A stretch of 64,000 bases of DNA from Leptospira sp. WS39.C2 (GTDB lineage Bacteria; Spirochaetota; Leptospiria; Leptospirales; Leptospiraceae): assembly GCF_040833965.1 (NCBI RefSeq), contig NZ_CP162142.1, positions 186,001 through 250,000 on the forward strand, given 5' to 3'. Of the stretch, positions 25,589 through 35,548 are shown one piece after another; positions within the stretch are counted from its first letter, which is position 1; each line of letters opens with the position of its first letter. The notes under the pieces are model-generated. The model did no database searches, had not been told where the DNA came from, and saw only the letters and a program-made list of their open reading frames with translations. The position numbers and the translations under genes are program-made.

Positions 25589-26324
25589 GACAAACCGCGA
25601 TTCCTACATAAATAAGACGCTCCGATTCCTTTCCAGGGTCAAGTGGAAATCCCTGTTTTGGAGATTGTTCCTCATTTTTGGAATACTGAGTTTTGTCACA
25701 TTAGCTTCCAATTTAGGATTTTGGATTGTTTATGAAAACTCCGTTCACACCAATCACCCTTCGGAAATCCCTGAGGCAGATGTTGCCATTATCCCTGGTG
25801 CAGCTGTATATGGAAAAACACCTTCTCCTATCCTAATGGATCGTTTGGCCTGTGGGCTAGAATTGTATCAAGCTGGAAAAGTCAAAAAAATCCTACTTTC
25901 AGGTGATAATGGCAAATCGGATTATAATGAACTTCGTCCTATGCTTGAGTACATGTTGTCTCATGAAGTGAAACCAGATGACATTTTTGTTGACCATGCT
26001 GGTTTTCGTACTTTGGATACGCTCATCCGAGCCAAAGAAGTATTTCTTGTAACCAAAGCAATTTTTGTAAGCCAATCCTTTTTTTTACCAAGAGCAATGT
26101 ATTTGGGTAAAGAGTTAGAACTAGAGTTATACGGTTATGAATGTAATTTAAGAACATATAAAAAAGAAACTTATTATTTGTTCCGAGAATTTTCTGCCCG
26201 TATGCTTGCGTGGTGGGACATCCAATGGGACACTCCACCCAAGTATTTAGGAAAACCATATCCTATTGAAGGGAGTGGAATGAGTACTTGGAAAGGATCG
26301 ATTCCTGTTTCGATTCCGAAATGA
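25587..26324 (+). CDS. SanA/YdcF (DUF218) family membrane protein
   Basis: This is an inner-membrane protein of about 245 residues with a DUF218 domain. An N-terminal helix (FWRLFLIFGILSFVTLASNL) is followed by the family motifs VAIIPGAAVYGKTPSPIL, KVKKILLSGDNGKSDYNE and TLDTLIRAKEVF, and the SanA-like SQSFFLPRAMYLGKEL. SanA homologues affect envelope permeability; the reaction is not known. The ATG at 25587 is chosen over the earlier in-frame start, which lies inside the M23 gene. It overlaps the next gene by ATGA. Confidence 0.85.
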   Translation: MTNRDSYINKTLRFLSRVKWKSLFWRLFLIFGILSFVTLASNLGFWIVYENSVHTNHPSEIPEADVAIIPGAAVYGKTPSPILMDRLACGLELYQAGKVKKILLSGDNGKSDYNELRPMLEYMLSHEVKPDDIFVDHAGFRTLDTLIRAKEVFLVTKAIFVSQSFFLPRAMYLGKELELELYGYECNLRTYKKETYYLFREFSARMLAWWDIQWDTPPKYLGKPYPIEGSGMSTWKGSIPVSIPK

Positions 26325-27367
26325 TGAATTTAAGGATTTTCCAAACAAATAAGATAAAACCATTTTTGATAACATTTTTATCAGTTGGAATTTTTTATTG
26401 GTTACCACCTTTTCTATTTCACTCTAAAACTGAATCCAAAGTTTTAAACTTTGGATTCTATTATTTAAGTCTAAATCCATTTACAAAAGATACACCGTGG
26501 GATCAATTTTTGACTCCTTGGTTTTTATATAACACTGGATTTGTTTCAAAACCAGAAGATCTTGTTTTTATTTTGAATGTGATCACAATCCTAGCAGGAG
26601 TCATTTTTGTTGGATTCATTTCATTTCGATTTGATTGGGTATTGGGATTAGGAATTTCTCTTATACTTGCTTCTTCCCCACTTTTTTTAATATTTCAAAC
26701 TTGGATTGGATTTTCAGACCCGATCACATTTCTAATTTTAACATTGTATTTGATTTTTTTATTTTCTGAATTCAATCCTAAGTTAAAAATATTTTTGTTA
26801 TCTTTCGTTTTATTTTTAGGAATGACCAATCATTTCTTTCAAATATTAATACTTGTTATATTATTAAATGTTTTTTATTTGATCCATTACGAAAATAAGT
26901 CCAAAATTTTGATTTTCTCATTTTTATTGGCAATAGTTTTGTATGGATTATTTCTGGTTTATCTTTTTAAATACTCACCCATTACCTGGAACCAAACTAG
27001 AATTACTATTTTTTCACAAATGTGGGGGAATGAATTTATTCGAATGAACCAATCGGAAATATTCCTCGGAATTGTTGGTTTATTTCATAGTTTATGGCCT
27101 TTGGTGGTTTATTTAATTTTCCGCATTCCTATATCCTTATTGGGATTCATTTTTTGTTATCTTGTAGCGATGATGACGTATGACACCTCCCGTATTTTTG
27201 CAATCCTTTCCACTCCAATATTACTATTCTTTACCATCCAAAGTAGTCGAATGGCTTCCGAAAATGAAAAAAGGATATGGCTATTATTTTCCTTTTTATC
27301 GCCATTGATTTGTAAATTGTATCCACTTTTTTATAAATGGGATGGTAGGATTATTTACTTACAATAA
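26321..27367 (+). CDS. Polytopic membrane protein of unknown function
   Basis: I do not recognise the family. The 348-residue protein is almost wholly hydrophobic, with about 10 membrane segments, for example FLITFLSVGIFYWLPPFLFH, IFVGFISFRFDWVLGLGISL and the segment IFAILSTPILLFFTI. The early loop with PWDQFLTPWFLYNTGF is reminiscent of integral membrane glycosyltransferase-like proteins, but no catalytic motif stands out. The ATG at 26321 overlaps the SanA-like stop (ATGA), so the two are translationally coupled. Confidence 0.75.
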   Translation: MMNLRIFQTNKIKPFLITFLSVGIFYWLPPFLFHSKTESKVLNFGFYYLSLNPFTKDTPWDQFLTPWFLYNTGFVSKPEDLVFILNVITILAGVIFVGFISFRFDWVLGLGISLILASSPLFLIFQTWIGFSDPITFLILTLYLIFLFSEFNPKLKIFLLSFVLFLGMTNHFFQILILVILLNVFYLIHYENKSKILIFSFLLAIVLYGLFLVYLFKYSPITWNQTRITIFSQMWGNEFIRMNQSEIFLGIVGLFHSLWPLVVYLIFRIPISLLGFIFCYLVAMMTYDTSRIFAILSTPILLFFTIQSSRMASENEKRIWLLFSFLSPLICKLYPLFYKWDGRIIYLQ

Positions 27368-27527
27368 AGAGTTTTTCGAATCAGAAGGGCAAAGAATTTA
27401 TCGTCCAATCTATGTACAATAGGAAATGATGCGACTTTACTTGGCTTTTTAGTCACCAATTGTAGAACTGGGAGCGATGTTGTTTGTTTCACTTGCAAAA
27501 AATATAAAGTAAGGGATTGGTTTTAGA

Positions 27528-28076
27528 ATGAAAAACGTATTTGTAACAATATTTATTTTAATACTTGGGACTCAATTGTTAGCAATTGAAGTATCGAAAA
27601 AGAAAATCGAATTTTATGTTGAACACCCTGCAAAAAATGTAACAGGCGTTTGTAATGAAATTCAAATGGACCAACCAAAACTTCGGTTTTCGAATGGAAA
27701 ATATAATCTACAAGCGCCATTTTATATCAAAATTCCAATTCTTAAAATTTCTTCTGGTGATTCCGATCGAGATGCCCATATCCAAGAAATTTTAGGTTAT
27801 CCGAATACACCAATCATAGAAGTCAAAGTAGAATCAATTCAATCTTCAAAAGAAAATGCAGAGATTTATACCATCAAAGGAAAAATAACGATACATGGAA
27901 TGAGTAAGGATTTTTCAACGGAAGCAAATGTGAATAAACTTTCTGGAGTAGATGGATTAAAAGTGGATGGAATGGTAACTCTCAAATTTTCAGAGTATGC
28001 TTTAGAAAACCCATCCTTGTTGTTTTTGAAAGCAAAAGATGATATCCAAGTGAAGTATTTGTTTGTATTGAAATGA
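27528..28076 (+). CDS. YceI-family secreted protein, second copy
   Basis: This is a periplasmic protein of 182 residues with a signal peptide (VTIFILILGTQLLA). The YceI-like pattern is looser than in the gene at 13898: KKKIEFYVEHPAKNVTGVCN, GDSDRDAHIQEILGYPNTPI and YTIKGKITIHGMSKDFS. The shared DRDAxI segment and the IHGxxK strand support the assignment. The 160 bases before it hold no recognisable gene. Confidence 0.75.
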   Translation: MKNVFVTIFILILGTQLLAIEVSKKKIEFYVEHPAKNVTGVCNEIQMDQPKLRFSNGKYNLQAPFYIKIPILKISSGDSDRDAHIQEILGYPNTPIIEVKVESIQSSKENAEIYTIKGKITIHGMSKDFSTEANVNKLSGVDGLKVDGMVTLKFSEYALENPSLLFLKAKDDIQVKYLFVLK

Positions 28077-28104
28077 AGTTGTTTTCTCCAAAGAGATTTA
28101 AAGA

Positions 28105-28980
28105 TTAAGTACCAATCAATTCTACTAAACGATTGTATTTTAAAATAATACGTTTGGTCATCTCCTCCCCTTTTTTATTGATGTCAGGGTGGTATTTTTT
28201 TAAGAGTTCTTTGAATTTTTTTTTCACATCAATGATCGTGGCACCTGGTTCTAAATCAAAAAAAGCCAATAAATCCTTTAATTCTATAGATACAGACTGT
28301 ACAATTTTTTTCTTCTTTTTCTTTTTTGCTTCGCGAAATCTTCCATATAACTCATAGTAGGTGCGGTCACGGAATTCACGAGTGATGTCTCGAAAGTTTA
28401 AAATTTTTGTTGGTATAAGACTTTTTAAATATTCATATAAAAATTCTTCAGCTCCAAACTCTGGATGGATATCAAATTTTTCTAAAAATTGGTGAATGGA
28501 TCGTCTTACAAAAAAATCAATTTCAAATTTATCCATTAAATAAGAATCCACCGCATCATCAAAATCAATGGTCGCTGCAGTGAGCAATAGAATAAGTTCT
28601 TGGTCTAATTTATGATTGGCAATGGTTTTTTGGATGAGAGTTTTATAAGACTCTCTTAATTCATATAACGGACGTTCGCTAAAAAAGATCCCACCTTTTA
28701 GAAATTCTTCAGCTACTTCATCTAATTCTAAATTCCAAGCTAAAAAATCAACGAGTAGATCTCCATCAACTTCATGAAACCCACCTGAAAGTGTCATTTG
28801 TGGTTTTGCGGATTTAAACTGATAAACTTTACGAAGGCATTCTTCCTTTCGAATTTCGAGAAGTTCGGAGAGACGGTCGTAAGATAAGAACCACTGCATG
28901 GATTCGGAAACATTTTGCAGTTCAAATATGACATCATGCAATATCTGTTTGGCCTTTTTTGTTTCCGTTTTGTGGACCAT
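28105..28980 (-). CDS. J-domain protein (C-terminal DnaJ domain)
   Basis: This is a cytoplasmic co-chaperone-like protein of 291 residues. The J domain is at the C-terminus (about residues 235-291), with DLLAFFDLEPGATIIDVKKK and the required HPD tripeptide in KKYHPDINKKG. The N-terminal 220 residues are helical and match no domain I know. A C-terminal J domain suggests recruitment of DnaK to a partner bound by the N-terminal part. A lysine-rich stretch KKKKKK precedes the domain. Confidence 0.85.
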   Translation of the reverse strand: MVHKTETKKAKQILHDVIFELQNVSESMQWFLSYDRLSELLEIRKEECLRKVYQFKSAKPQMTLSGGFHEVDGDLLVDFLAWNLELDEVAEEFLKGGIFFSERPLYELRESYKTLIQKTIANHKLDQELILLLTAATIDFDDAVDSYLMDKFEIDFFVRRSIHQFLEKFDIHPEFGAEEFLYEYLKSLIPTKILNFRDITREFRDRTYYELYGRFREAKKKKKKKIVQSVSIELKDLLAFFDLEPGATIIDVKKKFKELLKKYHPDINKKGEEMTKRIILKYNRLVELIGT

Positions 28981-29058
28981 AAATTCTCTCTTAAACCAAT
29001 TTCAAATCGGGGTGACTTTTTTGCTAGTGAATCCTATTCCATTTTTTGAACTGGAGAT

Positions 29059-30774
29059 ATGAGTCACCATATTTCTGAACATCCTTCCTTACAACCGTTT
29101 GATATTTCCGAATACAAAGGCCTACGGGGTAAGAATTTTTACGATATGGATCCAGCCTTGCAACGTATGGTAAATCGTTATTCAGAGACTTACGAATCTT
29201 CCCACAAACAAGCTATGGTCGAACACATCCGAGAGTATGGCCAGCTTGTGGGTGGCATTTTGGATGAACTTACAGAAGAATGCCACAAAGAAGGAAAATA
29301 CGGAGAGGTGATTAAATTCGATCGAACGGGAAAACGAATCGATTTCATCAAATATTCAGAAGAACAAAAACTGGCACGAAAAATTTCTTATGACCATGGA
29401 GTAGTCAACTTAGACTTTCATCCAGAATGGAAATTTGATTTCACACATATCCATCGTTATGCGCTTACTTATTTGATGAACCTGAACGGGGAAGGTGGCG
29501 TAGCTTGTCCATTGGCGATGACAGATGGAATGATCCTTGCTTTAAAAAAAATAGGTACGGAAGAACAAAAGAATAAATATCTCCCCCTTGTTGCTGGCAA
29601 AGGAAGTGGTTCTCATTTTATGGCTGGCCAATATGTTACCGAACGTGTAGGTGGGAGTAATGTATCTGCAAACCGAACCGTTGCCAAAAAAATAACAAAC
29701 GGCAAATGGGAGTTAACTGGTGAAAAATGGTTTTGTTCCAATCCTGGTGATTTATGGGTGACCACTGCCAAAATAGAAGGGACCAATACTGTTGGAATGT
29801 TCTTAGTTCCTCGGATCAAGGAAAATGGAGAATTGAATGGCCATCATATCCTTCGCAAAAAAGACATCATTGGTTCTCGAGGAAAAATCACAGTAGAAAT
29901 TATTTATGACAAAGTAGAAGCAGAAGAGTTTGGTCGACCAGGCCATGGGCTTGTCAATTTAATTCGTTACATCATTAAAACTTCTCGTCTCCATGTCGGA
30001 CTTGGTTCCTGTGGGAATGCTAGAAGGTCTGTGATGGAAGCATCCGAATATGCAAAGTTTCGAACAGCGTATGGAAAAAAAATCTTAGAATTTCCTTCGT
30101 TTGTAAAAACTTTAGCAGAGATGGAAATTTTACAAACGGCAAATTGTTTTGTCAATTTTCGATCGGTGGATTTAGCAGAAAAAGGTCATGATGCCGCAGA
30201 AATCACTGTCCCACTTCTCAAATACAAATCTTCATCCCAAGCCAGTTATATAACTCAAAAAGCAATCCTCTCGTTAGGTGGGAATGGTATCATTGGTGAT
30301 TTTTCACCATTGCCACGGCTTCATAATGATTCGATCATTAATGAGACTTGGGAAGGTACACATCTGATTATAGCAGACCATTGCCTTCATGCTTTACAAA
30401 AGCCTAAAGTATATGCCGCATTCCAATCTCTTTTAGAGGATTTGACATCCCAATCAAGTGAAGTTTTGGAATTACAACCAATCGTTGCTCTTTTCCAAGA
30501 AAAACGAAACGAACTAAATTATATTTTGAAAGAAGAATCAAAAGATTGGAAAGATATGAATCGTGTTTATATTGCTGATCTTACATACAATGTATTGGCT
30601 TTAGCAGAATGGATCGAACAAACTGTCCATGATTTTAAATCAAAACTTCCAACAAAATATTTGTACTTTGCGAAAGGTTATGCTGAAATGGTTCGCGATG
30701 GGATAGAAGCACCAAGACAAAAAGAAGGTGTATTTTTTGATCCAAAGGCACTTGAGACCTTCCTTTCCTTTTAA
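29059..30774 (+). CDS. Acyl-CoA dehydrogenase, AidB-like
   Basis: This is an FAD-dependent acyl-CoA dehydrogenase family enzyme of 571 residues, longer than the usual 380 and closest in layout to the AidB/isovaleryl group. Markers are [17 protein letters not shown], the FAD/substrate segment [18 protein letters not shown] with [35 protein letters not shown] and [18 protein letters not shown]. The substrate is uncertain; AidB itself binds DNA and has been linked to alkylation stress. Two transporter genes and a DUF4442 gene follow with 0-2 base gaps, so it heads an operon. Confidence 0.9.
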   Translation: MSHHISEHPSLQPFDISEYKGLRGKNFYDMDPALQRMVNRYSETYESSHKQAMVEHIREYGQLVGGILDELTEECHKEGKYGEVIKFDRTGKRIDFIKYSEEQKLARKISYDHGVVNLDFHPEWKFDFTHIHRYALTYLMNLNGEGGVACPLAMTDGMILALKKIGTEEQKNKYLPLVAGKGSGSHFMAGQYVTERVGGSNVSANRTVAKKITNGKWELTGEKWFCSNPGDLWVTTAKIEGTNTVGMFLVPRIKENGELNGHHILRKKDIIGSRGKITVEIIYDKVEAEEFGRPGHGLVNLIRYIIKTSRLHVGLGSCGNARRSVMEASEYAKFRTAYGKKILEFPSFVKTLAEMEILQTANCFVNFRSVDLAEKGHDAAEITVPLLKYKSSSQASYITQKAILSLGGNGIIGDFSPLPRLHNDSIINETWEGTHLIIADHCLHALQKPKVYAAFQSLLEDLTSQSSEVLELQPIVALFQEKRNELNYILKEESKDWKDMNRVYIADLTYNVLALAEWIEQTVHDFKSKLPTKYLYFAKGYAEMVRDGIEAPRQKEGVFFDPKALETFLSF

Positions 30775-30776
30775 TC

Positions 30777-31685
30777 ATGGAAAATTTTTTATTACTTGGG
30801 ATTTGTTTTGCACTTGGTTTACTTTTTCGGAAACTTCCACAGTTTCCAGAATCCACACCAAAAGTATTAAATGGATTCATACTTTATGTTTCATTACCTT
30901 CCCTTGTTTTGTATCACGTACATGAATTAAAAATTGGTGTTTCTGCTATTTTACCAACTTCGATGCCTTGGTTGGTATTTGGTTTTGCACTTTTGTTTTT
31001 CTTTATTTTTTACAAACTCAAACTTATGTCATTTTCAACGATGGTATGTTTGGTACTTACTGCAGGTCTTGGCAACACATCTTTTGTGGGATTTCCCCTC
31101 CTTGAGGCATATCTTGGAAAAGAATCACTTGGGTATGGGATCTTATCTGACCAACTCGGAACTTTTATGGTGCTTAGTTTTCCAGGCATTATCCTTGCTT
31201 CTATTGCTATGGATGGAAAGTGGAATTTTTTAACTTTAGTGAAAAGGGTTCTACGATTTGCTCCCGTTTATGCTTTGTTATTTGCATTAATAACAAGACA
31301 GATTGAATACCCAGAAGAATTTAAAATCGTATTACTTCGTTTAGGAGATACTTTGACACCATTGGCACTTGTATCCGTTGGATTTATGTTGGATCTACGC
31401 ACCATTGCAGGACATGGAAAGTATTTGGTATTAGGACTTGGTTTTAAATTGGTATTAGCTCCTATACTTGTCTATTATGTTTATTCACCCCTTAAAGATG
31501 ATGGATTATTATTCCAAACAATTCTTTTTGAGTCGGCTATGGCTCCCATGGTGACATCCACTGTCATCACTATTGAAAAAAATATTTCTCCTCATTTAGC
31601 AAGTCTTATGTTAGGAATTGGAATTCCTGTTTCCTTTCTCACAACATATATATTAAATCTTCTCATCAAAGGAAATTTCATTTGA
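30777..31685 (+). CDS. AEC-family (auxin efflux carrier-like) transporter
   Basis: This is an inner-membrane permease of 302 residues with about 10 hydrophobic segments in two similar halves. The AEC/MdcF pattern is visible in GNTSFVGFPLLEAYLG and in the second half ALVSVGFMLDLRTIAGHGKY and the FESAMAPMVTSTVI segment. Members move organic anions or amino acids; specificity is not predictable here. It starts 2 bases after the dehydrogenase stop and overlaps the next gene. Confidence 0.87.
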   Translation: MENFLLLGICFALGLLFRKLPQFPESTPKVLNGFILYVSLPSLVLYHVHELKIGVSAILPTSMPWLVFGFALLFFFIFYKLKLMSFSTMVCLVLTAGLGNTSFVGFPLLEAYLGKESLGYGILSDQLGTFMVLSFPGIILASIAMDGKWNFLTLVKRVLRFAPVYALLFALITRQIEYPEEFKIVLLRLGDTLTPLALVSVGFMLDLRTIAGHGKYLVLGLGFKLVLAPILVYYVYSPLKDDGLLFQTILFESAMAPMVTSTVITIEKNISPHLASLMLGIGIPVSFLTTYILNLLIKGNFI

Positions 31686-32578
31686 ATATTAAATTTTTAT
31701 TATTACTGATCCTTGCGATGGTTTCCTGGGGTTTCTCATGGCCAATCGCTAAGATGATCGCAGGTCTTGTTCCTGTCCCTGTACTTGTGTTTTGGAGATT
31801 CCTTGCTACATTTTTATCGGTACTTCCTATCTTATTTGTTTTACGTCTGCCAATTCGATTGAAAACAGGAAAGGATTATTGGAATGTTTTGATTGGTGGG
31901 ATCATCTACACGCTTTATAACCAATTTTTCTTTTTGGGTTTGAAAAACGGATTACCAGGGGCTGGTGGAGTGTTAGTCACCACACTCAATCCTATTGTTA
32001 CCTTTTTCATTGTGTTTTTAGTTCAAAAGAAATCCATTTCCAAAAGACAAGTATTAGGTCTCTTTTTTGGATTTCTCGGTGGGCTTGTCATTTTACAAGT
32101 TTGGAAGATTAGTACCGACTATCTCTTGTTATCTGGAAATTTATTCTTTCTGCTTTGTTCTTTTGTATGGGCAACACTTTCTCTCAATAGTCAAAAAACG
32201 GGAAAGTCGATGTCTCCCATCACCTATAGTTTTTATGTGTATGGATTTGGATCTATCTTAGAACTACTTTTCTGTTGGAATGATCCTAGTTTTTGGAAGG
32301 TTTGGGAATTTGGTGCTTCCTTTTGGTTTGCGATTTTTTATCTTACTGTGATTTCCACTACCTTTGGAACCACCGTATATTTTTATGCGGCCACAAGACT
32401 TGGATCTGAGATTGCGAGTAGTTTTATCTTTATCGTTCCACTCTCTGCGTATTTGAGTAGTTATTTAATTTTGGATGAAGTCATCCAAATTCCAGTGATC
32501 ATCGGTGGCGCCTTGGCAATGTTAGCTGTATATCTTATCAATTCAAAACATAAAAAAAAGGAACAAGTCCCAGGATGA
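31682..32578 (+). CDS. EamA/DMT-family transporter
   Basis: This is an inner-membrane protein of 298 residues with ten helices arranged as two EamA repeats (the first begins LAMVSWGFSWPIAKMIAGLV, the second includes FVWATLSLNSQKTGKSM and TTFGTTVYFYAATRLGSEIA). Members export metabolites such as amino acids. The start is a TTG that overlaps the previous stop; AAGGA just upstream supports it. It overlaps the next gene by ATGA. Confidence 0.87.
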   Translation: MNIKFLLLLILAMVSWGFSWPIAKMIAGLVPVPVLVFWRFLATFLSVLPILFVLRLPIRLKTGKDYWNVLIGGIIYTLYNQFFFLGLKNGLPGAGGVLVTTLNPIVTFFIVFLVQKKSISKRQVLGLFFGFLGGLVILQVWKISTDYLLLSGNLFFLLCSFVWATLSLNSQKTGKSMSPITYSFYVYGFGSILELLFCWNDPSFWKVWEFGASFWFAIFYLTVISTTFGTTVYFYAATRLGSEIASSFIFIVPLSAYLSSYLILDEVIQIPVIIGGALAMLAVYLINSKHKKKEQVPG

Positions 32579-33054
32579 AACCAATCTCTTGGAAAAAAAG
32601 ATTCAAAATTTGGTTATATAATTTTTATCCACCATATCTGGGTGCAGGGATTCGCATCAAAACAATCGCAAAGGACTTGTCTTACTTCCAAGTAGAGATG
32701 AATCTACGTTTTTACAATAAAAACTATGTGGGTGTGCATTTTGGTGGGTCATTGTATTCTATGTGTGATCCATTTTTTATGTTAATCCTTTTGGAAACAT
32801 TGGGATCTGATTATATTGTTTGGGATAAAGTTGGTTCGATGACGTTTGTAAAACCAGGCAAAGGCAAAGTGAAAGCAAAATTTCAGATCCTTCCAGACGA
32901 AATTGAAAATATTAAAAAGGAAGTGGAGTCAAAGCGTAAAGGAGAATTTCACTTCACCACCAATGTCATAGATTCTGAAAATGACATAGTGGCCACATTA
33001 GAAAAAACCATTTACATTCGCAAACGGGGAAGACTCCCCGTTCAAAATGTCTAA
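32575..33054 (+). CDS. DUF4442 hot-dog fold protein (PaaI-like thioesterase)
   Basis: This is a protein of 159 residues of the DUF4442/PaaI group. The hot-dog helix and strands are visible as NYVGVHFGGSLYSMCDPFFM, WDKVGSMTFVKPGKGKVKAK and NDIVATLEKTIYIRKR. Relatives hydrolyse acyl-CoA thioesters, which fits its position at the end of an operon headed by an acyl-CoA dehydrogenase. Activity is inference. A perfect 8-bp hairpin (33023-33042) lies within its last codons. Confidence 0.85.
   Translation: MKPISWKKRFKIWLYNFYPPYLGAGIRIKTIAKDLSYFQVEMNLRFYNKNYVGVHFGGSLYSMCDPFFMLILLETLGSDYIVWDKVGSMTFVKPGKGKVKAKFQILPDEIENIKKEVESKRKGEFHFTTNVIDSENDIVATLEKTIYIRKRGRLPVQNV
33023..33042 (+). terminator. Hairpin at the end of the acyl-CoA dehydrogenase operon
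   Basis: AACGGGGA and TCCCCGTT pair perfectly across a 4-base loop, inside the last codons of the DUF4442 gene and just before the convergent GpsA-PlsB gene. No strong T-run follows, so it may be a weak terminator or a 3'-end stabiliser. Confidence 0.4.
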
Positions 33055-33067
33055 AAGGTTTTAACGC

Positions 33068-35488
33068 TTAGTATTTTTTATCTTCGTCTTCAGGAATCAT
33101 ACTCGCATAGTATTGGAGAAGCGCATCATTTTTTGAATGAATCATACGATTTGCTTCTTCAATCATTTTTCGTTTTTCTAAAATCCTTCTCCCTTTTTCC
33201 CAAATTTCTTCGGGGTCACGTGTGAGGTAATTTCCTTCATGACGAGAGATAAAATCTTCGACTAACATAGTGCTTTGTGAAACTTCGATCGAATAATCAT
33301 TTTCTACTAAAATTTTTGCCACAATTTGGTTTGGCAAAATTTTATGGTATTGTTTCCAACCTTTGGTGATCCGATAACTGAGTTCAATGGTTGGGTCTTC
33401 CGTATGAGCATATTCAGAAATGGGGATTGGATCACAAAACTCAACGTATACATTGGAACGTTTTGCTAAAAAACCTGCCATACCCAATTCTTCCGGCATA
33501 TTACAGAATTGGTTATCTTCTGGCACTGTTTCATACGAGACAGAGATGGGAACGATCACTATTTCTGTTCCAGAACTTCGGAATGCATTAACCGCCGTAG
33601 TTAGGAGTCCCGTTTTGACCGGAACAATTGCACCTGTTCGAGAACGAGTCCCTTCAGGGTATACTAACGATGGTATTCCTTGTTCGAGCATTACTTGTGA
33701 ATATAAAGTCAAACATTCTAAATACAAACTATTCCTAGTTCGTTCGCGATCCACTGCATAAGCACCTAACGATTTTAACATCCACTCCCAAAATGGATTG
33801 GACATTAAATTAATACCTGCCGCATAACGAGGGACAGGTAAACCTAAATGGAAAAGAGAATAAGCTACTTCAACGGAATCTAAATGGGATCTGTGAGTAG
33901 GAGCATATAACAAATTATATTTGGAAGAGAGTGCCTTCACAACTTCTGTTTTTCCACCGATGTGAGGGATCATGGATCCTTTTAAAAATCCACCAGAAAA
34001 CAAACGAATAGGAGCTACAAATCTTAAAACTGACTCACGTACTGTGGGGCTATAATTGTCTGCAATTTCGTTCACATAAAAACGAACTAATTCTTTGATG
34101 GAAGTAAGTTCTTCATCTTTTTGGCAACTTTGGAACCTTTGCCAAATTTCCATTTCCGACTCAAACTTAACTTCCTCTAGTTTTTGTTTTTTTCGTTTTG
34201 CTTTGGTAAGTCTCTTTTGAGTGGATTCAATCACTGCTGAGGATTGTTTTTTCACTCGGCTAATTGTACCAGGAACATTGCTGATTTGTTTGAGAATCCG
34301 ATCTACGAGTAAATTTTGAAAATCAATACCTGAAGTAAGGTTGAGCCCAACTTTCTTTTGAACTACAAGTGGAATGTTTTTTGCTTCTGTTTTTTTACCA
34401 CAGATTAAATCAATGAGTGAACCTGGTGGTTGTTTGCGTGTTAATACATCAAACAGAGTTCGATGTAAAGTAAAAGGAAGGCGAATTTCATTGGCAAGTT
34501 CGATGAGGATACTAAGTGCATAGGTTCCTTCCACATTATCATGCCACTTCGTTGATTCTCTTTCAATAAAAGAACGAGGAGCAAAAAAGATTTCGATTCT
34601 ATCTTTGATGCTTAATTTTTCCCCACCTGACAATAGTTCACCGACAATTTTTTGTCCAAAACCTCGGTTTCGACTTTTGTTGCTGGTTGCAGTTGTGATA
34701 AAATCGGCGAGCCCAGACCTTCCCATCACAGTATCAGGCCTTGCACCATAACGCATGGCAAGGTCTCTCACTTCTTGGAATCCTACAGAAAGTATTTCAC
34801 CAAGTAAGTTGGATCCATAACGAGGCAGTAAAGATACAATCCCGCTGGCAATTGCCATTGGATTTTTGGCAACACCTACAATTTCCATTCCAATCACATC
34901 ATCAGTAACGGAAGTGTTGATGAAATGAGAAGTATAAACTTCACTCAAATATTCAGCGGTGTATTTATCAGATGAACCAATATTAAAAAAACTGAATTTT
35001 TCTTCTAAGATTTCACCTAAAAGAGAGGGGCCATTCACAACAGCCACAGATGCATTGCTAAAATTTTTTTCACTCAGGTAGTTTTGTAAATATTGAGAGT
35101 AGGTAATGAATCCCGTTTTTTTACGATTTTTAGAATCCAAAATTCCTTTTGTCAAAAAGGAAAATACATAAGTATTAAATGGTTCCAATACTTCAATGAG
35201 ACTATGGACACTATCCAAAAAGGATCGGGAAGGAACAGCTATGTGGAAGGCCCAATCGTCTCTGCCAAAAGCATCCAAACTTGACACGATGTCAATGTGA
35301 TCGGGAAGTTCGATTGTTTTTCCCATAATTTCTGTTTGGCGGCGTTTCTTTAGAACTTCGACAAATTCTTTGTCAGGAATCCATAAAGTGATAGAATCAT
35401 ACTTTTCTGCCAGTATGGAAGCGATAATGATACCCATTGGGCCACTACCCAAAACTGCTTGTTTTAAGTCGTTATAGGTTATTTGCAT
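33068..35488 (-). CDS. Fusion of glycerol-3-phosphate dehydrogenase (GpsA) and glycerol-3-phosphate acyltransferase (PlsB-like)
   Basis: The protein has 806 residues. Residues 1-340 are GpsA-like: VLGSGPMGIIIASILAEKYD (dinucleotide loop), VVNGPSLLGEI, the catalytic lysine in VGVAKNPMAIASGIV, and GRSGLADFITTATS then SRNRGFG. A basic linker (QKRLTKAKRKKQKLEEVKFE) leads to residues about 480-740, a PlsB-type acyltransferase with APTHRSHLDSVEV (HxxxxD), YAAGINLMSNPF, YPEGTRSRTGAIVPVKTGLL and PISVSYE. Both active sites look intact. Together they would reduce DHAP to glycerol-3-phosphate and acylate it, the first two steps of phospholipid synthesis, in one chain. The gene stands alone, convergent with the preceding operon. 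Confidence 0.9.
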   Translation of the reverse strand: MQITYNDLKQAVLGSGPMGIIIASILAEKYDSITLWIPDKEFVEVLKKRRQTEIMGKTIELPDHIDIVSSLDAFGRDDWAFHIAVPSRSFLDSVHSLIEVLEPFNTYVFSFLTKGILDSKNRKKTGFITYSQYLQNYLSEKNFSNASVAVVNGPSLLGEILEEKFSFFNIGSSDKYTAEYLSEVYTSHFINTSVTDDVIGMEIVGVAKNPMAIASGIVSLLPRYGSNLLGEILSVGFQEVRDLAMRYGARPDTVMGRSGLADFITTATSNKSRNRGFGQKIVGELLSGGEKLSIKDRIEIFFAPRSFIERESTKWHDNVEGTYALSILIELANEIRLPFTLHRTLFDVLTRKQPPGSLIDLICGKKTEAKNIPLVVQKKVGLNLTSGIDFQNLLVDRILKQISNVPGTISRVKKQSSAVIESTQKRLTKAKRKKQKLEEVKFESEMEIWQRFQSCQKDEELTSIKELVRFYVNEIADNYSPTVRESVLRFVAPIRLFSGGFLKGSMIPHIGGKTEVVKALSSKYNLLYAPTHRSHLDSVEVAYSLFHLGLPVPRYAAGINLMSNPFWEWMLKSLGAYAVDRERTRNSLYLECLTLYSQVMLEQGIPSLVYPEGTRSRTGAIVPVKTGLLTTAVNAFRSSGTEIVIVPISVSYETVPEDNQFCNMPEELGMAGFLAKRSNVYVEFCDPIPISEYAHTEDPTIELSYRITKGWKQYHKILPNQIVAKILVENDYSIEVSQSTMLVEDFISRHEGNYLTRDPEEIWEKGRRILEKRKMIEEANRMIHSKNDALLQYYASMIPEDEDKKY

Positions 35489-35548
35489 AAAAAATTAACA
35501 TTTAGAAATTTCGGGAAAGTCTCATTGTATTTGTTTGCTTGAAACGAA

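Noticed and set aside
27368..27527. Possible gene remnant between the polytopic membrane protein and the second YceI gene
   Set aside because: Short open stretches exist in several frames, but none continues or resembles a known protein.
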